Origin: an uncultured Bacilli bacterium
GTDB taxonomy: Bacteria; Bacillota_I; Bacilli_A; RF39; UBA660
Reading direction: 5' to 3'
Assembly: GCA_947588975.1 (NCBI GenBank)
Contig: CANQAF010000015.1
Coordinates: 1 to 21,938 of the forward strand
Length of the DNA: 21,938 bases
Part shown: positions 13,500 to 20,084 of the stretch, one piece after another
How the letters are laid out: each line of letters starts with the position of its first letter
Position numbering within the stretch: position 1 is the stretch's first letter
The notes under the pieces: model-generated
Databases searched by the model: none
Told to the model about the DNA's origin: nothing
What the model saw: only the letters and a program-made list of their open reading frames with translations
Made by a program: the position numbers and the translations under genes

Positions 13500-14840
13500 C
13501 TAATCTTCTTTTTCATTTGTAAAATTAACAAAAGTTGCTTTGTTTCTTCTAAATATTAAATTAATAGTAGTAGTAGGACCATTACGGTGTTTACCAATAA
13601 TAAATTCACTTTTACTAGTAAATTCATCAATGGCACTATCTTTATTATAATAATCATCGCGATATAAAAATGCAACAATGTCGGCATCTTGTTCTATAGA
13701 ACCAGATTCTCTTAAATCACTTAAAATTGGACGTTTATCATCCCTACCATCTACACTACGAGAAAGTTGTGCAAGTGCAATAATTGGAATTTCTAACTCC
13801 ATTGCTAATGTCTTTAAAGAACGAGAAATCTCAGCAATTTCCTGTTGACGATTTCCAGCATATTTTGGTCCACCACTAATTAATTGTAAATAGTCAATGA
13901 TAATAATATCAAGCCCATCTTGTGAACTTGCTAGGCGTCTACATTTTGCGCGGATTTCTGCAATGGTCATACCAGGAGTATCATCCATATATAATTTAGT
14001 ATCTGCTAAACGACTGATTGCCTCATTAACACGCTTCCAATCATTATGTTCTAATTTACCACTTACTAATTTATTTAATTCTATTTGACCAACGGATGCT
14101 AACATACGAGTTGCAAGTTGTTCTGCACCCATTTCCATATTAAATAAAGCAACTGTTTTTTTACTATTCATTGCGATATTTGTCGCTAAATTTAAAGCAA
14201 AAGCAGTTTTTCCCATAGCAGGACGAGCCGCAATAATAATCAGTTCATTTGGGTGTAAACCAGATGTAATTTTGTCAATATCATAGAAGCCTGTTGCAAT
14301 CCCTGTAATATCTCCACGATTTTGAGATAATTTTTCTAAATCAGCTTGTGTTTTGAAAAGGACGTCTTGAATAGTTCTAAATTCAGTTCCTTTTTTCGTT
14401 TTTACTACATTTAAAATTTTCTTTTCCGCACGATCTAGAATATCACTGATATCTTCTGTGGATTGATATCCGTCTGTTTCAATTTCAATCGCCGAATCAA
14501 TTAATCTTCTTAAAATCGCTTTTTCTTCTACAATTTTGATATATTCATCAACATTGGCAGCACTCGGAACTAGAGAAGCAATTTCACTTAAGTATTCTAC
14601 ACCACCAATTTGTTTTAATTCTTTACGTCTATCTAATTCAGCAGTTACTGTTGTCAAATCAATTGGGCTTCCGTTTTCCGCTAGACTAGATATTACATTA
14701 AATATTTTACCATGTGCATCTGAATAAAATTGGTCACTTGTAAGACCTTCCACACACTTTTGCAATGCATATTTAGACAAAAACATTGATCCTAGTACAG
14801 ATTGTTCTGCATTTAGATTATGAGGAACAACTTTTTCCAT
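13500..14840 (-). CDS. dnaB: Replicative DNA helicase DnaB
   Basis: 446 residues, full length and with no intein. This is the hexameric helicase that unwinds DNA at the fork (called DnaC in Bacillus subtilis). The N-terminal domain PHNLNAEQSVLGSMF (6-20) binds primase. The RecA-type motor has Walker A AARPAMGKT (204-212), FNMEM (233-237), Walker B LDIIIIDYLQL (310-320) and the late LRESGSIEQDADIV block. It lies 8 bases after rplI, with AGGTGAG partly within the rplI stop region. The rplI-dnaB pairing is widely conserved in Bacillota. Confidence 0.97.
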   Translation of the reverse strand: MEKVVPHNLNAEQSVLGSMFLSKYALQKCVEGLTSDQFYSDAHGKIFNVISSLAENGSPIDLTTVTAELDRRKELKQIGGVEYLSEIASLVPSAANVDEYIKIVEEKAILRRLIDSAIEIETDGYQSTEDISDILDRAEKKILNVVKTKKGTEFRTIQDVLFKTQADLEKLSQNRGDITGIATGFYDIDKITSGLHPNELIIIAARPAMGKTAFALNLATNIAMNSKKTVALFNMEMGAEQLATRMLASVGQIELNKLVSGKLEHNDWKRVNEAISRLADTKLYMDDTPGMTIAEIRAKCRRLASSQDGLDIIIIDYLQLISGGPKYAGNRQQEIAEISRSLKTLAMELEIPIIALAQLSRSVDGRDDKRPILSDLRESGSIEQDADIVAFLYRDDYYNKDSAIDEFTSKSEFIIGKHRNGPTTTINLIFRRNKATFVNFTNEKED

Positions 14841-14848
14841 ATTCTCAC

Positions 14849-15295
14849 CTAACTTCCTTTGACAACTTTTATTTTTACTGTAGCTATTACTTGTTTATGT
14901 AACATAATATCCACATTGTGAGTTCCTAAACTCATAATAGGATGATCTAATAAAATAGCAGTTTTATCTACCTTATATCCTAACTTTTGAAGTTCTTTTT
15001 GAATTTGTTTACTAGAAATTTGACCAAACATCTTATCTTGTGCCCCTGTTTGTGCAACAAAAATGATTGTCTGTTTTTCTAATTTTTGTTTTAAATCATT
15101 CATATCTTTTATCAGCAAAGATTCTTCTAATGCTGCTTCTGACAAAGAACGATTTAATTTATTAATATTAGTTTGCGTAGCTGGAACAGCAAGTCCTTTT
15201 TTAATCAAAAAATTCATTCCGTATCCATCTGCTACCTCTTTCACTTCATTTTTCTTTCCTTGCCCCTTCACATCTTTTAATAAAATGACTTTCAT
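14849..15295 (-). CDS. rplI: Large-subunit ribosomal protein bL9
   Basis: 148 residues, the standard length. The N-terminal RNA-binding domain MKVILLKDVKGQGKKNEVKEVADGYG..FLI ends near residue 50, followed by the long connecting helix and the C-terminal domain (FGQISSKQIQKEL..LGYKVDK to the end). bL9 projects from the base of the L1 stalk. It sits 8 bases after the DHH phosphodiesterase gene, whose stop codon is part of the ribosome site (TAGGTGATGAT), so the two are likely coupled. Confidence 0.96.
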   Translation of the reverse strand: MKVILLKDVKGQGKKNEVKEVADGYGMNFLIKKGLAVPATQTNINKLNRSLSEAALEESLLIKDMNDLKQKLEKQTIIFVAQTGAQDKMFGQISSKQIQKELQKLGYKVDKTAILLDHPIMSLGTHNVDIMLHKQVIATVKIKVVKGS

Positions 15296-15303
15296 ATCAT
15301 CAC

Positions 15304-16272
15304 CTATTCTTGTATTAATTTTAATAATTTTCTTTTCACTTTTTGAATATTGCTTGTATGAATGACACAGGCTGCATCGGTTTTATGTCCACCGCCACCC
15401 ATAGCGCGCATATATTTTTCAACATCAATTTCACCAACAGATCTTGCGCTAATACCAACTAGTTTTTTTCCAACAAATCCTATTGTAAATGACGCTTCTA
15501 CTGCATCAAATTGTAATAAATCTTCTGCAATTAAAGCAAGCTGATGATTTTGATAATGATTGTGGTCCATTACGCATAATGCCATATGTTTATTTACCAT
15601 AGTACTTTTTTTGACAAAATCTTGACGTGTAAAATAATCTTCCCTGTTTTCCTTTAGTAATGTTTGTTTTTCAATATTACTAGCACCTAATGTCATTAAA
15701 TAAGCAGCTGCCTCATATGTTTTACTTGTTGTTTTAATGTTAAAGTTATTAGTATCTACCACAATTCCAGTTAATAAAATTGTTGCGACTTCTGATGGGA
15801 CTTCGATTTTTAATGTCTTCAAATATCTTGTAATCATTTCAGAAGTGCTTGATGCATTGTTATCAATGTATTTTAAAATAATATTGTTAAGTGTATTTTC
15901 ACTTTCAATATGGTGATCTAATAAAATACAATCACTATATTGTTCTAGTATATTGGGTACTTCTAATAATTCTTTTTTATTGGTATCTAGTATAATTACC
16001 AATGCTTTTTCTTTGGGAAATATCAATTTATCTTTAGTAGTATATTCAATATTTATTTGCTTTTCTCTTAATAGCTGCATACTTTTTTGAATTGAACGAT
16101 TTTTAGGATGATTTTCCATAACAATAACTGCAGATTTCCCATAAGACTTTAAAATCTCATACATACCTAAGGCAGAACCAAAAGCATCTAGATCAATGGA
16201 TTTATGCGCCAATATGATAAATTGATCGTGATTATCAATTTGTTCTTTTATTTGTTCATATATCTGCTTCAT
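15304..16272 (-). CDS. Stand-alone DHH-DHHA1 phosphodiesterase, catalytic half of GdpP
   Basis: 322 residues from the chosen start. DHH motifs: AHKSIDLDAFGS (22-33; H23, D27, D29), ILDTNKK (94-100; D96), DHH (119-121) and TGIVVDT with D173. The DHHA1 domain carries GGGGHKTDAA (292-301). The TGIVVDTNNFNIKTTSKTYEAAAYL segment and its place directly before rplI-dnaB identify it with GdpP, the c-di-AMP phosphodiesterase. Normal GdpP is about 650 residues, with two membrane helices, a PAS domain and a degenerate GGDEF domain before this part; all are absent. Loss by damage is unlikely: a promoter and ribosome site stand directly before the short gene. It would be a soluble enzyme without ligand sensing. 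NrnA-type nanoRNase or pAp phosphatase activity is the alternative. Confidence 0.85.
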   Translation of the reverse strand: MKQIYEQIKEQIDNHDQFIILAHKSIDLDAFGSALGMYEILKSYGKSAVIVMENHPKNRSIQKSMQLLREKQINIEYTTKDKLIFPKEKALVIILDTNKKELLEVPNILEQYSDCILLDHHIESENTLNNIILKYIDNNASSTSEMITRYLKTLKIEVPSEVATILLTGIVVDTNNFNIKTTSKTYEAAAYLMTLGASNIEKQTLLKENREDYFTRQDFVKKSTMVNKHMALCVMDHNHYQNHQLALIAEDLLQFDAVEASFTIGFVGKKLVGISARSVGEIDVEKYMRAMGGGGHKTDAACVIHTSNIQKVKRKLLKLIQE

Positions 16273-16275
16273 AAT

Positions 16276-16282
16276 CCACCTC
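16276..16282 (-). promoter_or_regulatory. RBS that fixes the start of the DHH protein at 16272
   Basis: GAGGTGG lies between an upstream in-frame ATG (16290) and ATG 16272. The upstream ATG would fall close to the predicted transcript start and has no ribosome site, so 16272 is the start. Confidence 0.75.
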
Positions 16283-16291
16283 ACTTTCATT

Positions 16292-16320
16292 ATTATACTA
16301 TAAATTCATGTACTTGTCTA
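16292..16320 (-). promoter_or_regulatory. Sigma-A type promoter of the DHH-rplI-dnaB operon
   Basis: TAGACA (16315-16320), 17-base spacer, TATAAT (16292-16297). Same boxes and spacer as the promoter at 1923-1951. Confidence 0.8.
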
Positions 16321-16332
16321 AAGAAAAGCATG

Positions 16333-16371
16333 AAAAAAATAGATATATATGTATATCCATTTTTTATCTAT
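16333..16371 (-). terminator. Probable terminator of the 162-residue gene
   Basis: AU-only hairpin: GATATA/TATATC (16352-16357 with 16342-16347, loop of 4), or alternatively ATAGATA/TATCTAT (16365-16371 with 16339-16345), followed by seven T on the minus strand. Confidence 0.55.
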
Positions 16372-16382
16372 GTATTTTTTTG

Positions 16383-16871
16383 TTACTTTCTTCTTTTAAT
16401 ATAACTATAGTTCGGTTCATCAATATATGGCTTTCCTGATTTTAAGTAATTTGTTCGACGTAAAATTTCATAAATTTTTGTTGGAAGTAATTCATCCTGG
16501 CATAAATATGCTTTTTTTGTTTCTTTTTCACATCCAAATAATCCCATATGGCTTTCTATCCAACTACTATTTTCAATAAGTTTTCTATATATATGGTTTA
16601 AATCTGTTTGTGTTAATTCTACACTATATTTTAAAAATTTTAACAATTCTTCCAATTCCACGTATTGATCAATAATAAAACTACTTTCCTTGTTAATTTT
16701 ATTATATACACCTTTAATTGGATAACAGGTTGGAGTTGTATAGATTAAATCATGTGTTAAACCATCTTGATTGATATCAAACAGCATTCCTCTACAGATT
16801 AATGAATCATCTTCTACTAGTCTACCTACACATACTTCTTTTCTTGTAGTAACATAATTTTTTTTCATCAT
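16383..16871 (-). CDS. Unrecognised 162-residue soluble protein
   Basis: I do not recognise a family. It has no signal peptide and no membrane segment. The first half looks like a compact beta-rich domain (VCVGRLVEDDSLICRGMLFDINQDG..DLIYTTPTCYPIKGVY). The second half is helical (QYVELEELLKFLKYSVELTQTDLNHIYRKLIENSSWIESHMGLFG) and the tail is basic (SYIKRRK). Five cysteines (14, 26, 49, 114, 124) are not in a recognisable metal-site spacing. The gene has a near-consensus promoter, a good SD (AAGGTGATTGA before two adjacent ATGs) and its own terminator, so it is a real, independently expressed gene. Base usage looks like its neighbours. Position between whiA and the DHH operon gives no functional hint beyond housekeeping surroundings. 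Confidence 0.8.
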   Translation of the reverse strand: MMKKNYVTTRKEVCVGRLVEDDSLICRGMLFDINQDGLTHDLIYTTPTCYPIKGVYNKINKESSFIIDQYVELEELLKFLKYSVELTQTDLNHIYRKLIENSSWIESHMGLFGCEKETKKAYLCQDELLPTKIYEILRRTNYLKSGKPYIDEPNYSYIKRRK

Positions 16872-16889
16872 TCAATCACCTTTTGAGTT

Positions 16890-16917
16890 ATTATACTGCT
16901 TTTTATTTCCTTGTCAA
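16890..16917 (-). promoter_or_regulatory. Consensus sigma-A promoter of the 162-residue gene
   Basis: TTGACA (16912-16917), 16-base spacer, TATAAT (16890-16895): both boxes perfect. The -35 box lies at the very end of the whiA region. Confidence 0.82.
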
Positions 16918-16920
16918 TAA

Positions 16921-17835
16921 TTATTTTATTTTAGAAGCTAACTGTTTAATTTTATACATTCTATGATGCAATCCTGATTTGGTGATTGGATTTCCTGTTT
17001 CAATACTGATTATTTCACTCAATTCTTGTAAAGATACTTCAGGATATTTTTTTCGGTAAATGGCAGCTTCTTTGGTTTTTTCATCTAAAAGATCTAAAGA
17101 AGCATATTTTTCTATTTTTTCAATATCTTTTAATTGTGCGTTGGCTGTCTCAATCATTTTATCTACATTTGCTTGTTCACAATTATTTAAACGATTTGTC
17201 ATATTTTTATGATCCCGATAAATACGAATATCTTCATAATAAAATAAAGCATTATTTGCATTCATGATTCTTAAAAAATCTCCTATTTTTTCTGCTTCTT
17301 TCATATAGATCATATATTTATTATCTCTTTTTAATACCTTACTATTTAAAGCATATAGATTGAGTAATTCGGACACAAATTTTGCATACTCTATATGATC
17401 TACCAAAAATTCTAAATGATATCTAGATTTTTTAGGGTCATTAATGCTACCAACACTTAAAAAAAGTCCTCGTAAATATGATCTTACTAAATTTTCATCA
17501 CTATAAATATATTCTTTTGGAATATTTGCTTCACTATCTAAATGATATGATAAATCTTCCAAAATACTTTCTACTTTATGACGAATCATTAAAATATAAA
17601 TATAGTTTTTATTGAAATTATAACCGCGTCTGACTGTAATCATAGGTTGTACATGATAACTATCTTTAAAAAGAGAGTAAACTCTTCTTGCGACTGCAGC
17701 ATTTTCAGTAGAAATTTGGATTTTGTCATTTACTACACCAATATTTCTAACAATTGCGGACAATTCTGTAATATTTTCTGATTCCATAGTTTCTAATTTA
17801 CTGACTTCATTTTTCACAATACTAGTAAATGACAT
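16921..17835 (-). CDS. whiA: DNA-binding protein WhiA
   Basis: 304 residues, normal length. WhiA has an N-terminal degenerate LAGLIDADG homing-endonuclease fold (about 1-200, including SYLRGLFLSVGSINDPKKSRYHLEF) and a C-terminal helix-turn-helix (about 255-300, VSLQELSEIIS...ITKSGLHHRMYKI). It regulates sporulation-related and division genes in actinomycetes; in Bacillus (YvcL) it is linked to cell division and chromosome segregation. It lies 12 bases after yvcK with AAGGAAGTGAT overlapping the yvcK stop, so it is co-transcribed. No terminator follows before the next promoter. Confidence 0.95.
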   Translation of the reverse strand: MSFTSIVKNEVSKLETMESENITELSAIVRNIGVVNDKIQISTENAAVARRVYSLFKDSYHVQPMITVRRGYNFNKNYIYILMIRHKVESILEDLSYHLDSEANIPKEYIYSDENLVRSYLRGLFLSVGSINDPKKSRYHLEFLVDHIEYAKFVSELLNLYALNSKVLKRDNKYMIYMKEAEKIGDFLRIMNANNALFYYEDIRIYRDHKNMTNRLNNCEQANVDKMIETANAQLKDIEKIEKYASLDLLDEKTKEAAIYRKKYPEVSLQELSEIISIETGNPITKSGLHHRMYKIKQLASKIK

Positions 17836-17847
17836 ATTATCACTTCC

Positions 17848-18795
17848 TTATCTTAACAAATAAGCAAATATATCGAGCGCTAATTTATTGACGTTATGAC
17901 GAATCATATTATTTTCAACTGTTACATAATCATTATGTATTAATTCTACATTAGTATCTTTTATTTGGTCTATATCTAATTTTACTTCGTCTTTCTGTTC
18001 TAAAGTCGAATATCTCTCCTTGATTTCACCAGAAATTGGACCATCATTCGCAATTACTACATTTATTTTTTTCTTTCCTAAATATTCGTTTAGAATTTTT
18101 ACATGGTCATTTACAGTATAATGATCTGTTTCTCCTGGTTGTGTCATCATATTACATATATACATGATTTTTGCTTTACTTTGGTCAATTGCCTCTGGAA
18201 TTCCTTTACAAATTAAATTTGGGATAATACTTGTATATAAACTACCCATACTTAATATGACCAAATCTGCTTCTTGAATTGATTCTAACACTTCTTTTGT
18301 CGCTATTGGCTCCTCTAAATATTCTACAGACTCAATCTCTTTATTGCATTCTGTAATAAAATGTTCTCCATATACAGTAGTTCCATCTTTCATATGCCCA
18401 ACTAACGTCACTTTTTCCTCAGTAAGTGGTAAGACACGCCCTTTTAAATTAAGCAATTTTGCTAATGCTTCTATTCCATCTGACACATTACCAGTAATAT
18501 TAGACATGGCAGTTAAAAGTAAGTTCCCTACTGTATGTCCATCTAGATCGCTTGTTGTTTGAAATCTATAGTTTAATACATCTTCTACTAGAGGTTCTGT
18601 TTCAGCTAAAGAAACCAATACTTTACGTAAATCTCCTACAGCTACAATGTCAAACTCTTTTCTTAATCGTCCTGTACTTTTTCCATCATCACATACAGAT
18701 ACAATTGCTGTAATATCAACTGGAAAATATTTTAATCCTTTTAGTAACGTAGACATTCCTGTTCCGCCACCTAAAATTACAACTTTTTGATTCAT
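17848..18795 (-). CDS. yvcK: YvcK/GlmR-type gluconeogenesis factor (CofD-like fold)
   Basis: 315 residues. The family binds UDP-sugars; Bacillus GlmR (YvcK) stimulates GlmS and so directs carbon into peptidoglycan precursors, notably on gluconeogenic substrates. Visible: VVILGGGTGMSTLLKGLK near the N-terminus, VCDDGKSTGRLRKEF, GDLRKVL, GHTVGNLLLTAM and MTQPGETDHYTVNDHV. The start at 18795 (MNQKVVILGGG) is chosen because AGGTG lies 6 bases upstream; an in-frame GTG at 18804 is itself part of that ribosome site. The gene stands between lgt and whiA. The usual partner rapZ (yvcJ), normally directly upstream, is not here. Confidence 0.95.
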   Translation of the reverse strand: MNQKVVILGGGTGMSTLLKGLKYFPVDITAIVSVCDDGKSTGRLRKEFDIVAVGDLRKVLVSLAETEPLVEDVLNYRFQTTSDLDGHTVGNLLLTAMSNITGNVSDGIEALAKLLNLKGRVLPLTEEKVTLVGHMKDGTTVYGEHFITECNKEIESVEYLEEPIATKEVLESIQEADLVILSMGSLYTSIIPNLICKGIPEAIDQSKAKIMYICNMMTQPGETDHYTVNDHVKILNEYLGKKKINVVIANDGPISGEIKERYSTLEQKDEVKLDIDQIKDTNVELIHNDYVTVENNMIRHNVNKLALDIFAYLLR

Positions 18796-18801
18796 ATTTT
18801 T

Positions 18802-18806
18802 CACCT
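18802..18806 (-). promoter_or_regulatory. RBS that fixes the yvcK start at 18795
   Basis: AGGTG lies 6 bases before ATG 18795 and includes the competing in-frame GTG at 18804. Confidence 0.75.
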
Positions 18807-18826
18807 GTTTTATTATATTAATTTAA

Positions 18827-19606
18827 TTACTTTTGTTGATATAATTTTGCTTTTCTTTGATGGACCACTAAAACAATTCCTAACAATAACGTAACAACAG
18901 ATACGAGTTGAGCCATACGTATATTTCCTAACATTAAACTATCTGTACGCATACCTTCTATCATAAATCTTCCAATTCCATACCAAATTAGATAAAGGCC
19001 CGTTGTTTGCCCAATTTTTACTCGATTTTGCTTGCGAAAGAAGAATAATATAATAAATCCAATAAGGTCCCAAATGGATTCATATAAGAATGTTGGAATA
19101 TAATAAATTCCATCAATATACATACCTTTAATGATAAAGTCTGGTAAATGTAAACTTTGTAAATAAGTTAAAGTAGTTTCTATGCCATGTGCTTCTCCAT
19201 TAAAAAAATTCCCCCAACGTCCAATTGCTTGTCCTAAAATTAAACTAATGACTAAAATATCTGTTATTTCCCAAAGAGAAACGTGATTTTTTTTTGCGTA
19301 ATAAAGAATAAATAGAAAAGCTGCGAGAATTCCTCCATGAATGGCAAGTCCACCCTCCCATACTTTAAAAATGTCAACTAAATTTACACAATAATAATCC
19401 CAATTAAATATTACATAATATATTCTTGCCCCAATTAGTGAGATAGGAACAGTATAAAAGAATAAATTCACAATAAAATCTTCATCTATATTTTGTTTTT
19501 TCGCTTCTTTTAAAATCAAAAATCCGCCAATTAGAAACGCTAAAAGGATAAAGAAAGAGTACCAATAAATTCGGAAATATCCAAAATCAATCATAATTGG
19601 ATTCAT
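18827..19606 (-). CDS. lgt: Prolipoprotein diacylglyceryl transferase
   Basis: 259 residues with about seven membrane helices. Lgt moves diacylglycerol from phosphatidylglycerol to the lipobox cysteine of prolipoproteins. Visible: GARIYYVIFNW (59-69), WEGGLAIHGGI (83-93; His90), the Lgt signature GRWGNFFNGEAHG (129-141; Arg130, Asn133) and IGRFMIEGMRTD near the end. It starts 3 bases after the YvlD-like stop and its ribosome site AAGGAG lies inside the end of that gene, so translation is coupled. Confidence 0.96.
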   Translation of the reverse strand: MNPIMIDFGYFRIYWYSFFILLAFLIGGFLILKEAKKQNIDEDFIVNLFFYTVPISLIGARIYYVIFNWDYYCVNLVDIFKVWEGGLAIHGGILAAFLFILYYAKKNHVSLWEITDILVISLILGQAIGRWGNFFNGEAHGIETTLTYLQSLHLPDFIIKGMYIDGIYYIPTFLYESIWDLIGFIILFFFRKQNRVKIGQTTGLYLIWYGIGRFMIEGMRTDSLMLGNIRMAQLVSVVTLLLGIVLVVHQRKAKLYQQK

Positions 19607-19609
19607 ATA

Positions 19610-20035
19610 CTACTCCTTTCCAAAGATTGGCTTAATCACCAATTCATCCATAAGCATATTCATCAGTGAAATCAAAATTGCAATCAAGAAAGACATCATA
19701 ATACCTTGAATTTCAAAGTGACTTCCCAATAAAACATCTACAATTTGTAAGATAATTACATTTACAAAAGGATAAAAGAAACCTAGAGTGAGCGCTGTCA
19801 ATGGCAGTGTCAACCAAATTAAGACTGGTTTAATGGTACGATTTAAAACAGATATCAATATGGCTGCTAATAATGCCCACAAACCAAAAAATTTATGATC
19901 GATTTGCATAGTTTTTGGGAAAATAACAGATAAAGTAATTAAAATCAAGGCATAACCTACCATATAAATGAACCATTCTAGCAATGGTCTTTGCCTATGT
20001 TTTTTATGATTTTCTTCTATAATAACTGTTTTCAT
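19610..20035 (-). CDS. YvlD-like membrane protein (phage holin 4_2 / PF04020 family)
   Basis: 141 residues: a basic N-terminus (KKHRQRP) and four membrane helices with the family pattern LLAAILISVLNRTIKPVLIWLTLPLTALTLGFFYPFVNVIIL. The family is a housekeeping membrane family despite its holin label. Bacillus YvlD is part of a lantibiotic- and envelope-stress-related operon; the molecular function is not known. It is first in an operon with lgt, yvcK and whiA, with AAGGTG before ATG and an extended -10 promoter. I see no phage genes nearby, so a lysis role is unlikely. Confidence 0.82.
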   Translation of the reverse strand: MKTVIIEENHKKHRQRPLLEWFIYMVGYALILITLSVIFPKTMQIDHKFFGLWALLAAILISVLNRTIKPVLIWLTLPLTALTLGFFYPFVNVIILQIVDVLLGSHFEIQGIMMSFLIAILISLMNMLMDELVIKPIFGKE

Positions 20036-20053
20036 AATTCACCTTCTTATTCT

Positions 20054-20062
20054 ATTATATCA
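20054..20062 (-). promoter_or_regulatory. Extended -10 promoter of the yvlD-lgt-yvcK-whiA operon
   Basis: TGATATAAT, a TGn extended -10 box ending 19 bases before the start codon. No good -35 box at 16-18 bases upstream. Confidence 0.5.
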
Positions 20063-20084
20063 TATTGTGTCTTACATACATTTA

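Noticed and set aside
19610..20035. Phage lysis module because of the holin-like family name
   Set aside because: PF04020 proteins are chromosomal membrane proteins; no endolysin or phage gene is adjacent and the gene heads a housekeeping operon.
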